Below, in pieces: positions 28,848 to 39,577 of a stretch of DNA of 64,000 nucleotides. A program made the translations under genes and the position numbers. Position 1 is the stretch's first letter. Each line of letters opens with the position of its first letter. Under the pieces are notes generated by a model. It was not told the origin of the DNA. It saw only the letters and a program-made list of their open reading frames with translations, and made no database searches. This stretch comes from Staphylococcus intermedius NCTC 11048 (GTDB taxonomy: Bacteria > Bacillota > Bacilli > Staphylococcales > Staphylococcaceae). The DNA is taken from contig NZ_PPQH01000024.1 in assembly GCF_002902385.1 (NCBI RefSeq), positions 42,780 through 106,779 on the forward strand, read 5' to 3'.

Positions 28848-30401
28848 TTAGTTTTTTGATTTTGCATCATTCAATTGCTTTACGACTTGATTCAAATCTT
28901 CCTCCACAAATGCACCAGGTTTTTGCGTCATATTTGAAACAAGGACTGTGACGATTAAACTGATGATAAAGCCAGGAACAATTTCGTACAAGTTAAAGAA
29001 ATCATTCACGTCACCGTATGGATGCGCAAAGACAATCCATAAAATAACAGTTAACGCACCAGCGACCATCCCACTGATTGCACCTGTACGGGATAAACCT
29101 TTCCAATATAATGAAAGAATGACTAATGGACCAAATGCCGCGCCGAAACCTGCCCACGCATTACCCACTAAGTTTAAAATCGTGTTGTTCGGCGTCCAAG
29201 CGATCGCAATTGCAGCAACTGCTACAAGCATTACAGAAATACGACCCACTAGGACAAACTCTTTTTCGTGCGCTTTGGTGTTGGCTTTGTCACCACGAAT
29301 CAATTTGTAAAAGTCTTCTGTTAATGAACTTGATGTAACAAGTAATTGAGATGAAATTGTACTCATAATGGCTGCTAAAATCGCTGCGAGTAAGAAACCA
29401 CCGATTAATGGATGGAACAGCAACTGACTCATCAAAATAAATAATGTTTCTGGGTCTTGAATTTGAACACCCTGTGCTGGAACGAATGCGATACCGAGTA
29501 GTCCGACTAACACAGCGCCCAATAACCCAACAATCATCCATGTAATCCCAATACGACGTGTAAGTGGGAATAATTTCACTGTACGGATAGACATAAAACG
29601 TACGAGAATATGGGGTTGGCCGAAATAACCGAGCCCCCAAGCAAAGAATGAAATGATACCAATCACTGTCGTCCCTTTAAATAAATCTAAATTGGTCGGT
29701 TTCATTTCTGCAATCGTATGGAATGTATCTAAACCATTTAACTTTAACATTACGACGATAGGCACCATCACCATTGCCACTAACATAATTACCCCTTGAA
29801 AAAAGTCAGTGATCGATACGGCAAGATACCCACCGAAAAACGTGTAAAGAATGACGATAACCGCAATTAAAATTAATCCGAAGTGATAGTCTAACCCAAA
29901 TGCACTGTCGAATAACTTACCACCTGATACTAGACCCGCATGCGTATACAATGTAAAGAACACGACGATGATTAAGCCAGAAATGATTTTAATTAAGTTC
30001 GACTGATCATCTAACCGGTTTTTAAAGAAATCTGGTAATGTAATCGCATCACCGGCAATTTCTGTATGTGCACGAAGTCTTGGTGCAACAACTAAATAGT
30101 TAATATAAGCACCGAGTGTCAGACCAATGGTAATCCAGATGGCAGATAACCCAGTTGAATAAACTTCACCAGGTAATCCCATAATCATCCAACCACTCAT
30201 ATCGGAAGCACCAGCTGAGAGGGCGGTTACCCATGGACCAATGTTACGGCCACCTAACATATACTCACTCAAGTTACTTGTTGCTTGTTTATAGCCATAG
30301 TAACCAATACCGAGCAAGATAATAAAATAAATGGCAATCATAATGTATGTTTGCCAATCAAGGTTGACTTGACTGGACAAAGTAGAACCAAATACTACCA
30401 T
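28848..30401 (-). CDS. putP: Sodium/proline symporter
   Basis: 517 residues from [19 protein letters not shown], close to the 512 of S. aureus PutP. Imports proline with Na+, for nutrition and osmoprotection. SSS-family features: 13 predicted helices, [15 protein letters not shown], the Na+-site region [17 protein letters not shown], and the C-terminal [17 protein letters not shown]. The open frame runs 23 codons further upstream, but GGGGAG lies seven bases before the chosen ATG and the extension does not resemble the family. Divergent from gatCAB. Confidence 0.95.
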   Translation of the reverse strand: MVVFGSTLSSQVNLDWQTYIMIAIYFIILLGIGYYGYKQATSNLSEYMLGGRNIGPWVTALSAGASDMSGWMIMGLPGEVYSTGLSAIWITIGLTLGAYINYLVVAPRLRAHTEIAGDAITLPDFFKNRLDDQSNLIKIISGLIIVVFFTLYTHAGLVSGGKLFDSAFGLDYHFGLILIAVIVILYTFFGGYLAVSITDFFQGVIMLVAMVMVPIVVMLKLNGLDTFHTIAEMKPTNLDLFKGTTVIGIISFFAWGLGYFGQPHILVRFMSIRTVKLFPLTRRIGITWMIVGLLGAVLVGLLGIAFVPAQGVQIQDPETLFILMSQLLFHPLIGGFLLAAILAAIMSTISSQLLVTSSSLTEDFYKLIRGDKANTKAHEKEFVLVGRISVMLVAVAAIAIAWTPNNTILNLVGNAWAGFGAAFGPLVILSLYWKGLSRTGAISGMVAGALTVILWIVFAHPYGDVNDFFNLYEIVPGFIISLIVTVLVSNMTQKPGAFVEEDLNQVVKQLNDAKSKN

Positions 30402-30765
30402 ATTGATCTCCCCTTTTGTTTTCACTTGCATAAGATTATTATACAGAAATGTATACGAAAGGAAAGTCATATTTAACAGTTTATGTGTAATTTAACCTTT
30501 GTAATGATAAGAGAAATGCTAAGTTGTCGGTTGTGATAGGTAAGAATTAAATATAGATATTTATTCAGTTTTATGTTGTAAATATAAAAATAGAATAGAG
30601 TGAGAGACCGTCCGTGAAAATCAACATAGGATGTCGTCTTGAAACGTACTGTGATTGACTCAACAATGTGTTGTGACGCACCTTGTTTGAAATATTTTAG
30701 ATTTTTATGCTGAAATTTGGTACAATTTATAGATAAAAGAGTATTTTTAAGGAGGCTTTACCGGC
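30402..30765. other. 364-base divergent spacer putP / gatC
   Basis: Contains the promoter regions of both units. A TATAAT on the minus strand at 30438-30443 may serve putP; an extended -10 at 30718-30726 serves gatC. No T-box, repeat or ORF was seen. Confidence 0.55.
30718..30726 (+). promoter_or_regulatory. Extended -10 for gatCAB
   Basis: TGGTACAAT (TG-n-TACAAT), 39 bases before gatC. Confidence 0.5.
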
Positions 30766-31068
30766 ATGGCTGAGATTACCAAAAAGCAAGTTGAGCATAT
30801 TGCGAATCTTGCACGCTTAAATGTGACTGAAGAAGATACTGCTGATATGCAACAGACATTAGAAGGTATTTTAAATTTTTGTCATCAAATTGATTCTGTC
30901 GATACAGAACAAGTTAAACCTACAAACCATGTATTAGATTTACAAAATGTATTACGTGACGATGTGGCTGTAAAAGGATTGCCACAAGAAAAAGCATTAA
31001 CGAATGCAAAAGAAGTGGAAGCTGGACAATTTAAAGTACCAGCAGTTATGAACAGGGAGGACGCATAA
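30766..31068 (+). CDS. gatC: Asp-tRNA(Asn)/Glu-tRNA(Gln) amidotransferase subunit C
   Basis: 100 residues, standard length. Small helical subunit that holds GatA and GatB together in the enzyme converting Glu-tRNA(Gln) to Gln-tRNA(Gln). Sequence features: [31 protein letters not shown] and [25 protein letters not shown] upstream of ATG. First gene of gatCAB. Confidence 0.96.
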   Translation: MAEITKKQVEHIANLARLNVTEEDTADMQQTLEGILNFCHQIDSVDTEQVKPTNHVLDLQNVLRDDVAVKGLPQEKALTNAKEVEAGQFKVPAVMNREDA

Positions 31069-31070
31069 AG

Positions 31071-32531
31071 ATGAGCATCCGCTATGAATCTATTGAAAAT
31101 TTACAAAAGATGATCAAGGATAATCAAATTAAACCTTCTGAAATTGTAAAAGATATCTATGACGCAATTGAAGAAACTGACCCGACAATCCAATCATTTT
31201 TAGCGCTTGATAAAGAAAATGCGATGAAAAAAGCTGAAGAATTAGATGCCTTACAAGCGAAAGGTGAAATGGAAGGTAAACTCTTTGGTATTCCAATGGG
31301 GATTAAAGATAACATCATCACTGAAGGTTTAGAAACAACTTGTGCCAGTAAGATGTTAGAAGGTTTTGTACCGATTTATGAATCAACAGTAATGAAGAAA
31401 TTACATCATGAAAACGGCATTCTCATCGGTAAAGTCAACCTAGACGAGTTTGCGATGGGTGGTTCTACTGAGACGTCTTATTTTAAAAAGACAGTGAACC
31501 CATTTGATCATAAAGCCGTGCCAGGTGGTTCATCAGGTGGTTCAGCAGCAGCAGTTGCAGCAGGCCTCGTTCCATTTACATTAGGCACAGATACGGGTGG
31601 TTCAATTCGTCAACCTGCAGCTTATTGTGGCGTGGTAGGATTAAAGCCAACATATGGCCGTGTATCACGTTTTGGTTTGGTTGCCTTTGCATCATCACTT
31701 GATCAAATTGGTCCAATCACACGTAATGTTAAAGACAACGCATTAGTGTTAGAAGCAATTGCAGGTGCAGATGAAATGGATTCTACGAGTGCACCAGACG
31801 TTGCGACTGACTTTACAGCTGATATCGGTAAAGATATTAAAGACATGAAAATTGCGTTACCTAAAGAATACATCGGTGAAGGTGTCGACGAAGAAGTGAA
31901 AGCAGCAGTATTAAAAGCTGCAGAAACGTTCAAATCTTTAGGTGCTATCGTTGAAGAAGTGTCATTACCAAGAACGGCATATGGTATTCCTTCATATTAT
32001 GTCATTGCTTCAGCTGAGGCGTCATCAAACTTAGCACGCTTTGACGGTATTCGTTACGGTTACCATTCAAAAGAAGCGGAAAGTTTAGAAGAATTATACA
32101 AATTGTCTCGTAGTGAAGGCTTCGGTAAAGAAGTGAAACGTCGTATTTTATTAGGAACGTATGTATTGAGTTCTGGTTATTACGATGCTTACTATAAAAA
32201 AGCACAAAAAGTACGTACATTAATTAAAAATGACTTTGAAAATGTTTTTAAAGACTACGATGTCATTTTAGGACCAACAACACCAACTGTTGCGTTTGAT
32301 TTAGGTGCTGAAATCAATGATCCGTTAACAATGTATGCCAATGACTTATTAACAACACCAGTGAACTTAGCTGGTTTACCTGGTATTTCTGTACCGTGTG
32401 GTTTAGCGGAAAATGGTCGCCCAATTGGTTTACAACTGATCGGTAAACCATTTGATGAAAAAACGTTATATCGCGTCGCACATCAATACGAAACACAATT
32501 TAACTTACACGACCAATATCAAAAATTATAA
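31071..32531 (+). CDS. gatA: Glutamyl-tRNA(Gln) amidotransferase subunit A
   Basis: 486 residues. Amidase-signature subunit that releases ammonia from glutamine. The Ser-Ser-Lys triad is visible: K79 in [11 protein letters not shown], the first Ser in [15 protein letters not shown] (about S154) and the second in [13 protein letters not shown] (about S178). The C-terminal [25 protein letters not shown] is also typical. Three bases after gatC; thirteen bases before gatB. Confidence 0.97.
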   Translation: MSIRYESIENLQKMIKDNQIKPSEIVKDIYDAIEETDPTIQSFLALDKENAMKKAEELDALQAKGEMEGKLFGIPMGIKDNIITEGLETTCASKMLEGFVPIYESTVMKKLHHENGILIGKVNLDEFAMGGSTETSYFKKTVNPFDHKAVPGGSSGGSAAAVAAGLVPFTLGTDTGGSIRQPAAYCGVVGLKPTYGRVSRFGLVAFASSLDQIGPITRNVKDNALVLEAIAGADEMDSTSAPDVATDFTADIGKDIKDMKIALPKEYIGEGVDEEVKAAVLKAAETFKSLGAIVEEVSLPRTAYGIPSYYVIASAEASSNLARFDGIRYGYHSKEAESLEELYKLSRSEGFGKEVKRRILLGTYVLSSGYYDAYYKKAQKVRTLIKNDFENVFKDYDVILGPTTPTVAFDLGAEINDPLTMYANDLLTTPVNLAGLPGISVPCGLAENGRPIGLQLIGKPFDEKTLYRVAHQYETQFNLHDQYQKL

Positions 32532-32544
32532 GGAGTGGCAATCA

Positions 32545-33972
32545 ATGCATTTTGAAACGATAATCGGACTTGAGGTCCATGTTGAATTGAAAACGGACTC
32601 AAAAATGTTTTCAAATGCGCCGGTAGCATACGGTGCAGAACCGAATACAAATACAAGCGTCATCGATTTGGCGTATCCTGGTGTTTTACCAACAGTGAAC
32701 CGTCGTGCAGTAGATTGGTCAATGCGTGCGGCAATGGCGTTAAACATGGAAATTGCAACAGAATCTAAATTTGACCGTAAAAACTATTTCTACCCAGATA
32801 ACCCGAAAGCTTACCAAATTTCACAATTAGACCAACCGATTGGTGAAAATGGCTATATCGATATCGAAGTGAATGGTGAAACAAAACGTATCGGTATTAC
32901 ACGCTTACACATGGAAGAAGATGCTGGTAAATCTACACATAAAGAGGGTTATTCACTTGTAGACTTAAACCGTCAAGGCACACCATTAATTGAAATCGTA
33001 TCTGAACCAGACATTCGTTCACCAGAAGAAGCGTATGCCTATTTAGAAAAATTACGTTCAATTATTCAATACACTGGCGTATCTGACGGTAAAATGGAAG
33101 AAGGTTCATTACGTTGTGATGCGAACGTGTCTTTACGTCCATATGGTCAAAAAGAATTTGGTACGAAAGCCGAACTTAAAAACTTAAACTCATTTAACAA
33201 CGTACGTAAAGGTCTAGAGTATGAAGTTAAACGCCAAGAAGAAGAATTATTAAATGGCGGAGAAATCTTACAAGAAACACGTCGTTTTGATGAATCAACA
33301 GGCAAAACGATTTTAATGCGTGTGAAAGAAGCTTCAGATGACTACCGTTACTTCCCAGAGCCTGATATCGTACCTTTATATATTGATGAAGCATGGAAAG
33401 CGCGTGTTCGTGAATCTATTCCTGAATTACCAGATGCACGTAAAGAAAAATATGTTGAAAAATTTGGCTTACCAGCATATGATGCACATGTTTTAACATT
33501 AACGAAAGAGATGTCAGATTTCTTTGAAGCGGCTGTTGAAGAAGGCGCAGATGTGAAAATGATTTCGAACTGGTTAATGGGTGGCGTGAACGAATATCTC
33601 AATAAAAACCAAATTGAGTTACAAGATACAGGCTTAACACCAGCAAACTTAGCCGGTATGATCAAATTGATTGAAGACGGTACAATGAGTAGTAAAATTG
33701 CGAAAAAAGTCTTCCCTGAATTAGCGAAAAATGGTGGAGACGCGAAGCAAATTATGAAAGATCAAGGTCTTGTTCAAATTTCTGATGAAGGTGCTGTGCT
33801 AGCATTTGTTCAACAAGCGATTGCTGAAAATCCACAATCTGTTGAAGATTATAAGAATGGTAAAGGTAAGGCAATGGGCTTCTTAGTTGGACAAATTATG
33901 AAGTTGTCGAAAGGTCAAGCGAATCCACAGCTTGCGAATCAGTTGTTGAAACAAGAGTTGGATAAGCAATAG
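32545..33972 (+). CDS. gatB: Asp/Glu-tRNA amidotransferase subunit B
   Basis: 475 residues from [17 protein letters not shown], the usual length. Binds tRNA, phosphorylates the glutamyl residue and transfers ammonia to it. Motifs: [49 protein letters not shown] and [17 protein letters not shown]; the C-terminal YqeY-like tail domain follows. The open frame extends 31 codons into gatA, but AAGGAGTGG sits just before the chosen ATG. Last gene of gatCAB; a strong hairpin follows. Confidence 0.97.
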   Translation: MHFETIIGLEVHVELKTDSKMFSNAPVAYGAEPNTNTSVIDLAYPGVLPTVNRRAVDWSMRAAMALNMEIATESKFDRKNYFYPDNPKAYQISQLDQPIGENGYIDIEVNGETKRIGITRLHMEEDAGKSTHKEGYSLVDLNRQGTPLIEIVSEPDIRSPEEAYAYLEKLRSIIQYTGVSDGKMEEGSLRCDANVSLRPYGQKEFGTKAELKNLNSFNNVRKGLEYEVKRQEEELLNGGEILQETRRFDESTGKTILMRVKEASDDYRYFPEPDIVPLYIDEAWKARVRESIPELPDARKEKYVEKFGLPAYDAHVLTLTKEMSDFFEAAVEEGADVKMISNWLMGGVNEYLNKNQIELQDTGLTPANLAGMIKLIEDGTMSSKIAKKVFPELAKNGGDAKQIMKDQGLVQISDEGAVLAFVQQAIAENPQSVEDYKNGKGKAMGFLVGQIMKLSKGQANPQLANQLLKQELDKQ

Positions 33973-33984
33973 GTTGTTTTGAAT

Positions 33985-34040
33985 AGAGGCGAGTGAATGA
34001 TGTTCAATTGTAAAGATTGAATGTCATGCTCGTCTTTTTT
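33985..34040 (+). terminator. Terminator of gatCAB
   Basis: AGGCGAGTGAATGATGTTCAAT pairs with ATTGAATGTCATGCTCGTCT, followed by six T (arms described as seen; the loop is short). Confidence 0.85.
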
Positions 34041-34114
34041 GTGATATTTTGTTTTTTGTGACATTTTGTTTTTTGAACATGATGTATGATGACGCATTGA
34101 TTGTGGCATCTTGC

Positions 34115-34336
34115 GATTGCAGAACAAGGGCTCGCTTTCATAATGAGATTAATTATTGATTGCCTTTTTGGGCTTGCTTTCCGAGGGGCTGAAGCTTCAA
34201 CTAAATTTGCCTTAGGGTAATAATATAAAATTGAAGGCAAATTGGATTTTCAGCTTCAGCTAATCCCTCAGGAGTCGCGCCCAGGTTGGCAATCATTTGT
34301 CTTAATAGGGGGAAAGCGAGCTTGTTCTAGCAATCT
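34115..34336. repeat. Outer arms of a palindromic repeat, split by a second copy
   Basis: GATTGCAGAACAAGGGCTCGCTTT on the left is inverted on the right as AAAGCGAGCTTGTTCTAGCAATC. Between them lies a complete second copy (34157-34294). Confidence 0.75.
34157..34294. repeat. Dispersed palindromic repeat, nested copy
   Basis: Has GATTGCC, TTTCCGAGGGGCTGAAGC, TTCAACTA, stem AATTTGCCTT/AAGGCAAATT, GGATTTTCAGC, CCTCAGGAGTC and GGCAATC in family order. Confidence 0.85.
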
Positions 34337-34656
34337 TGTTTCTGATGTACAAACGATTAAAAATGACGAATGAAATTGTTACAAAACAGACGGAGCATTG
34401 TATTCAATTGTGGCTATTGATATTTCTTCTACACTCATTTTATTCAGGTGTCTACTGTTTGATGGAATGTAGAGATAGGTCTATTCTTTTACTTGCTTGG
34501 TGAGCATAGACATTAATAATGATAATATTGCCGCTTTTAAAATCAGCGTTGACGTTATTTTCTTATCATTTTTAAGAATTTAGTTGTTTATGGCTTTCAT
34601 TACATCTATGTTTACTATAATATAAGTTGTGAGTACTGAAAAATTGAGGGATATAA

Positions 34657-35589
34657 ATGAGAAAACGTGCGAGAATAATCTATAATCCGACGTCAGGTAA
34701 GGAAGTGTTTAAACGTGCATTACCTGATGTACTAATCAAAATGGAGCAAGCTGGCTATGAAACAAGTGCCTATGCGACCCAAAAAGTAGGAGATGCGACT
34801 GAAGAGGCAGCGCGAGCAATTGAGGCCCAGTACGATTTGTTAATTGTCGCTGGTGGAGACGGTACATTGAACGAAGTCGTGAATGGTATTGCTGAAAAAC
34901 CCAATCGTCCTAAATTAGGGTTGATTCCAATGGGGACTGTGAACGATTTTGGTAGAGCGCTACATCTCCCTAACGATATTTTCGATGCAGTTGATGTGAT
35001 TTTAGATGGTAAGACGGTTCAAGTCGACATTGGTAAAATGAATAGCCGTTATTTTATTAATTTAGCTGGCGGTGGTAAAATTACTGAAGTTTCGTATGAG
35101 GCACCGAGCAAATTGAAATCAATTGTGGGTCCTTTTGCCTATTATATTAAAGGCTTTGAAATGTTGCCGCAAATGCATGCAGTTGATGTACGTATTGAGT
35201 TTGATTCACAAGTCTTTGAAGGTGAAATCATGTTGTTTTTACTTGGCTTAACCAATTCAATGGCTGGTTTTGAAAAATTGGTACCTGACGCAAAACTCGA
35301 TGACGGTAAGTTTACTTTACTCATTGTTGAAAAAGCAAATATTGCTGAATTGGGGCACATTATGACGCTTGCCTCACGCGGTGAGCATACTAAACATCCG
35401 AAAGTGCATTATCATAAAGCGCAATCGGTGAATATTTCATCATTTAGCGATATGCCTTTAAATGTAGATGGTGAATATGGTGGCCAATTACCAGCGAACT
35501 TTTTAAACTTAGTTCGACATATTGAAGTTTTTTCTCCGGCGCAAGAAGACAATGCATTATTAATTGATGAGCCTACACAATCGGAGTAA
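34657..35589 (+). CDS. dagK: Diacylglycerol kinase (DagK/DgkB)
   Basis: 310 residues. Soluble lipid kinase that returns diacylglycerol from lipoteichoic acid synthesis to phosphatidic acid. NPTSG near the N-terminus, the LIVAGGDGTLNEVVNG phosphate loop, and MGTVNDFGRALHLP are the signature of the DAG-kinase catalytic domain. The C-terminal beta-sandwich contains FINLAGGGKITEVSYE and MPLNVDGEYGGQLP. ATG with TTGAGGG. Monocistronic promoter region upstream; a hairpin lies between it and rlmD. Confidence 0.94.
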   Translation: MRKRARIIYNPTSGKEVFKRALPDVLIKMEQAGYETSAYATQKVGDATEEAARAIEAQYDLLIVAGGDGTLNEVVNGIAEKPNRPKLGLIPMGTVNDFGRALHLPNDIFDAVDVILDGKTVQVDIGKMNSRYFINLAGGGKITEVSYEAPSKLKSIVGPFAYYIKGFEMLPQMHAVDVRIEFDSQVFEGEIMLFLLGLTNSMAGFEKLVPDAKLDDGKFTLLIVEKANIAELGHIMTLASRGEHTKHPKVHYHKAQSVNISSFSDMPLNVDGEYGGQLPANFLNLVRHIEVFSPAQEDNALLIDEPTQSE

Positions 35590-35661
35590 CGATCAATAGG
35601 CGTACTGAAATTAAATAGGTAGTATACGCGAAACCGCATGATAACATAACGTTACTCTCGT

Positions 35662-35719
35662 GGGAGCGGGACGATGAAATTTAACGCAGTTGTTAAGCTT
35701 TCGGTCCTGCTCCTTTCCC
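35662..35719 (+). terminator. Hairpin between dagK and rlmD
   Basis: GGAGCGGGAC pairs with GTCCTGCTCC around an inner stem AACgcaGTT, followed by TTTCCCTTT. It may be a leaky terminator or attenuator before rlmD, which starts ~45 bases later. Confidence 0.65.
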
Positions 35720-35761
35720 TTTGAAGTTGATACTGTTGAGATAAAAAGTGAGTTGAATTTG

Positions 35762-37123
35762 ATGGTCTTAGTAAAGAAAAATGAAGTGTATGAAGGAAAA
35801 GTTGTAGATTTGACACATGAAGGTCATGGTGTGATTAAACAGGATCGTTATCCCATTTTTATTCCTCATGCGTTAATTGATGAAGAAGTACAATATAAAG
35901 TGATCAAAGTCAAAAAGAATTTCGCGATAGGTAAGCTGTTGGATGTGAAAGTGGAGAGCCCTGATCGGGTGACACCGCCTTGCGTGTATTATCAACAATG
36001 TGGAGGTTGCCAACTCCAGCATTTGTCCTATTCAGCGCAGTTAGAGATGAAGCGGAAGCAAGTGATTAATCTGTTTCATCATAAAGGGAAAATGACTGAG
36101 GTGCCGATACATGACACGATTGGTATGGATGAACCATGGCATTATCGAAATAAGTCTCAAATTCCGGTTGGGACTAATCGTCATGGCGCATTACAGATGG
36201 GCTTCTATCGTCAACGGAGTCACGATATTATCGATATGGACCATTGTCTCATTCAAAATGATGATCAAAACGCTATGATGAATGTGATTAAAAGTTTACT
36301 GGAGCAATATCATATTCCAGCCTATAACGAACAAAAGCATCAAGGTCTTGTGCGTCATGTTGTGATTCGTAAAGGCTATTATACGAATGAAGTCATGGTT
36401 ATTTTTGTGCTTAACGGTAAAAAATTTCCACATCATAACGACATTGTGACTGCTTTAACGGCACAGTTTCCACAAATTGTGAGTATCAAGTTGAACTTCC
36501 AAACGAACAAAACGAATGTCATTATGGGGCATACGTCCAAAACCCTTTACGGTAAAGACATTATTGAGGATACGTTAGATGATTTGACTTTCGAAATTGG
36601 CGATTTGTCATTTTATCAAATCAATGTGACGCAAACACAAAAATTGTATCGTCAAGCGTTGGAATATGCGAATTTAACAGGCAATGAAGTGGTGTTAGAT
36701 GCGTATTGTGGAATTGGGACAATCAGTTTATTTATGACACCGCATGCACAACATGTGTATGGTGTTGAAGTTGTCCCAGAAGCAATAGAAGATGCGAAAA
36801 GAAATGCGCGCAACAATCTATTGGACAATACAACGTTTGTCGCTGGCGCTGCTGAAGATGTCATTTTAAAATGGCAACAAGCGGGGATACAGCCAGATGT
36901 TGTGACAGTTGACCCACCACGTAAAGGCTGTGACGCGACATTTATTGAAACATTAAATGCTTTAGCACCGAAACGAATCGTCTATGTGTCATGTAATCCA
37001 AGTACACAATTACGCGATATCGAAATGCTGAGCGCGCAATATGAATTAAAAGAAATCACACCTGTCGATATGTTCCCACATACGACACATGTGGAAACAG
37101 TGGCGTTGTTAGAAAGAAAATAA
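35762..37123 (+). CDS. rlmD: 23S rRNA (uracil-5-)-methyltransferase, RlmD/RlmCD type
   Basis: 453 residues from MVLVKKNEVYEGKV, the length I recall for S. aureus. Methylates uridines of 23S rRNA with SAM. An N-terminal TRAM domain (EGKVVDLTHEGHGVIK) precedes an iron-sulfur cluster motif (PPCVYYQQCGGCQLQH plus a later Cys), the SAM motif VLDAYCGIGTISLF, the TVDPPRKGCD loop and catalytic YVSCNPSTQLRD. The longer frame from 35690 reads through the upstream hairpin and starts with non-homologous residues. The ribosome-binding site before the ATG is weak (AAAAGTGAG further upstream), so the exact start is uncertain. Confidence 0.9.
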   Translation: MVLVKKNEVYEGKVVDLTHEGHGVIKQDRYPIFIPHALIDEEVQYKVIKVKKNFAIGKLLDVKVESPDRVTPPCVYYQQCGGCQLQHLSYSAQLEMKRKQVINLFHHKGKMTEVPIHDTIGMDEPWHYRNKSQIPVGTNRHGALQMGFYRQRSHDIIDMDHCLIQNDDQNAMMNVIKSLLEQYHIPAYNEQKHQGLVRHVVIRKGYYTNEVMVIFVLNGKKFPHHNDIVTALTAQFPQIVSIKLNFQTNKTNVIMGHTSKTLYGKDIIEDTLDDLTFEIGDLSFYQINVTQTQKLYRQALEYANLTGNEVVLDAYCGIGTISLFMTPHAQHVYGVEVVPEAIEDAKRNARNNLLDNTTFVAGAAEDVILKWQQAGIQPDVVTVDPPRKGCDATFIETLNALAPKRIVYVSCNPSTQLRDIEMLSAQYELKEITPVDMFPHTTHVETVALLERK

Positions 37124-37216
37124 ATTTAGGGCTCAAGTCGCACAATTTGTTTGCATAGCTAAAGTATAATAAGAGTGACCATGAAGCCAAACGATACATC
37201 ATAAGAGGGTGAATGC

Positions 37217-37747
37217 ATGTATAAAATTGATCTTTTTCAAAATCAACAGATCATGAAACGTTTTTTATTACTTCAATTTATTGTCATTCTTGCGTTCATT
37301 GTATTAAGTTATAAATGGTCAATGGCGGCAATTACATTACAAGAACAAAACTTTATTACGAATATCTTCATTGGGGTCATCGGTTTTATAGTGGTGGTGC
37401 TATGTCATGAAGGAATCAAAACGATGTTGCTAAAAATGATGTCAGTGAAGTCACGACAGTATCAAGTGAAAAACGGGGTCTTATTAACGTTTTTACCACA
37501 TTATTATTTCAACCGAATGACTTTTACTACCGTGATGATAATGCCTATTGCGTTAGTAGGGATGTTGTTGTTTATTGTATTTATTAACTTGCCCTATACG
37601 TCGATTATTTTTACATTTGCGATTTATATGGGGTATAGCCTTTTGTCGTTATACTTAGTCTTTATTGCGTTAAGAGATAAAAAAGCACAATATTTTGAAA
37701 TGACTGAAGCAGGGTTAGTGGTTTATCGTAAAAAACCTTCTGAATGA
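37217..37747 (+). CDS. DUF3267-type membrane protein with altered HExxH motif
   Basis: 176 residues with four hydrophobic segments (residues ~15-32, ~48-66, ~103-123, ~128-148). The family often carries HExxH at the end of the second segment; here the same place reads CHEGIKTML (H64, E65) with Lys instead of the second His. Metal-dependent peptidase activity is therefore doubtful. ATG with AAGAGGGTG upstream. Not in an operon with rlmD (93-base gap). Function unknown. Confidence 0.7.
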   Translation: MYKIDLFQNQQIMKRFLLLQFIVILAFIVLSYKWSMAAITLQEQNFITNIFIGVIGFIVVVLCHEGIKTMLLKMMSVKSRQYQVKNGVLLTFLPHYYFNRMTFTTVMIMPIALVGMLLFIVFINLPYTSIIFTFAIYMGYSLLSLYLVFIALRDKKAQYFEMTEAGLVVYRKKPSE

Positions 37748-37766
37748 ACTGCTGATTGATATGATG

Positions 37767-37808
37767 GATCTTCCACGTTTGACTCGCGTGTGAAGGTTCT
37801 TTGTTTTT
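37767..37808 (+). terminator. Terminator of DUF3267 gene
   Basis: GATCTTCCACG pairs with CGTGTGAAGGTTC, T-rich after. Confidence 0.65.
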
Positions 37809-37861
37809 GAAGGGTATATTAACAACGTAGACGTCGTGTTGTCTAGAGAGGAGGGCTTTGA

Positions 37862-38932
37862 ATGAAAGAACGTCGGATTATTCATATTGATATGGATTTT
37901 TTCTTTGCGCAAGTGGAAGTGAGGGATAATCCAAGTTTACGTGGCAAACCGGTCATTGTGGGAGGAAAAGCGAGTGGACGTGGTGTTGTATCTACCGCAT
38001 CTTATGAAGCACGCGCTCTTGGTGTCCATTCAGCAATGCCCATGGCGCGAGCTTATCAACTGTGTCCCAATGGTTATTATGTCACGCCACGGTTTGAAGC
38101 ATATCGAGAAGTTTCTCAACAAATTATGGAAATATTTAAAAGTTATACCGATCTCGTTGAACCCCTTTCATTAGATGAAGCCTATCTGGACATCACTGAA
38201 CTCGTACGTCCGGATCTCCCAGCATCAAAAATCGCCCAATATATTCGTCGGGATATTTATGACCAAACGCAACTGACGGCGAGTGCTGGGGTATCCTATA
38301 ATAAATTTCTAGCCAAACTTGCGAGTGGGATGAACAAGCCAAATGGTCTGACGGTGATTGATTACCAAAATGTGCATGCGATATTAATGCAACTTGATAT
38401 TGGGGATTTTCCAGGAATTGGTAAAGCTTCTAAGGAAAAAATGCATGCAAAAGGGATTTATAACGGTCAAGATTTATACGAAAAGTCTGAACGAGAACTG
38501 GTCTATTTGTTCGGTAAGCGAGGACATCAATTATACCAACGTGTACGCGGGTATGATGATAGAGAAGTCAACGCCGAAAGAATTCGAAAAACTGTAGGTG
38601 CGGAACGGACATTTTCTCTTGATACGAATGACGATGAAGAAATATTACAAAAAATGGAAATGCTGAGTGAGAAAATAGCACAACGACTTGAACAACTCAA
38701 TCAGGCCGGACGTACAGTCACTGTCAAAATTAAAACCCATCGTTTCGAAAACTTTTCAAAACAACAGAGTTTGATGACGCCGGTCCGAGATGCCGATGAA
38801 ATATATCGCATTGCATATGAATTGTACTATGAATTGAAAGAAGCAGAAGTTCCGATTCGTTTAGTTGGTGTGACAGTAGGTGGATTACAAGATGCATTTT
38901 TTAGAAACATGACAATCTATGACTTTTTATAA
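37862..38932 (+). CDS. dinB: DNA polymerase IV (Y family)
   Basis: 356 residues. Translesion polymerase. Catalytic motifs: [12 protein letters not shown] (first metal Asp), [16 protein letters not shown] (steric gate region), and [13 protein letters not shown] with the catalytic Asp-Glu pair. A helix-hairpin-helix part ([15 protein letters not shown]) and the little-finger domain follow. The C-terminus lacks an obvious QLxLF clamp motif; it ends [19 protein letters not shown] precedes ATG. The stop overlaps the stop of the convergent exonuclease gene by six bases. Confidence 0.95.
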   Translation: MKERRIIHIDMDFFFAQVEVRDNPSLRGKPVIVGGKASGRGVVSTASYEARALGVHSAMPMARAYQLCPNGYYVTPRFEAYREVSQQIMEIFKSYTDLVEPLSLDEAYLDITELVRPDLPASKIAQYIRRDIYDQTQLTASAGVSYNKFLAKLASGMNKPNGLTVIDYQNVHAILMQLDIGDFPGIGKASKEKMHAKGIYNGQDLYEKSERELVYLFGKRGHQLYQRVRGYDDREVNAERIRKTVGAERTFSLDTNDDEEILQKMEMLSEKIAQRLEQLNQAGRTVTVKIKTHRFENFSKQQSLMTPVRDADEIYRIAYELYYELKEAEVPIRLVGVTVGGLQDAFFRNMTIYDFL

Positions 38933-39487
38933 CATATCTTTATCTGTCAGTTGCTTTCCATAAATCTGGATTACATCTTCAAGGCTCGGATAGTGTTTCA
39001 GCAATCGATACGTGATCATGGCACAAGCTTTTGCATCATTTAAAGCATCATGATGGCCATGAAAATCAAGTTTGAAATGAGACATCATATGTTTTAAACC
39101 GTGACGACGCGCAGATACTGTACGTTTTGCGAGTTGGTATGAACAAAAGTAAGTCATGGGTGGTGTCATGAGCTTTTCGGCTTGGATACTCGCATGCAGA
39201 ACGGACATGTCAAAGGCAGCATTATGTGCAACCACCGGCAGGTCACCTATAAATTGCAACATATAAGGATAAACATACGCAAAGTCGGGTGAATGTTGAA
39301 CATCTGTCGCGTGAATACCGTGAACTTCGATGTTACGTGTTGCAAAAAAGTCGTTCGGATTCACTAACGTATAAAATGTTTCTACAATCTCATTAGCAAC
39401 AACTTTAACCATACCGACTGAACAAATACTCGTCCGCTTATGGTTGGCTGTTTCAAAATCGAGCGCGACAAAACTATTTTTCGTCAT
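38927..39487 (-). CDS. DnaQ-like 3'-5' exonuclease
   Basis: 186 residues from [15 protein letters not shown]. DEDDh exonuclease: motif I DFETA, motif [12 protein letters not shown], motif [14 protein letters not shown]. Stand-alone exonucleases like this trim DNA or RNA ends or assist polymerases; the substrate is unknown. The open frame begins six codons earlier at a TTG within the AAGGGATG ribosome-binding site, so the ATG is preferred. Ends overlap convergently with dinB by six bases, so the two transcripts must be antisense at their 3' ends. Confidence 0.88.
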   Translation of the reverse strand: MTKNSFVALDFETANHKRTSICSVGMVKVVANEIVETFYTLVNPNDFFATRNIEVHGIHATDVQHSPDFAYVYPYMLQFIGDLPVVAHNAAFDMSVLHASIQAEKLMTPPMTYFCSYQLAKRTVSARRHGLKHMMSHFKLDFHGHHDALNDAKACAMITYRLLKHYPSLEDVIQIYGKQLTDKDML

Positions 39488-39577
39488 AGCCTTACATCCC
39501 TTCAAAATGATAGATAAATATTAGCACATTTGGAAGTAAGTTGAAAACAAGATGATGTTGAGGTGTTTTATGGAAAG

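Larger units (their letters stand above)
34041..34656. other. Spacer gatB / dagK with nested repeats
   Basis: A short T-rich tandem pair (34039-34078, unit GTGAYATTTTGTTTT twice) is followed by the nested palindromic elements 34115-34336. The remaining ~320 bases up to dagK are AT-rich; TATAAT at 34616-34621 could be the dagK -10. Confidence 0.6.

Noticed and set aside
30402..30765. T-box or other riboswitch upstream of gatCAB
   Set aside because: No specifier-loop or T-box sequence and too little leader between the -10 and gatC.
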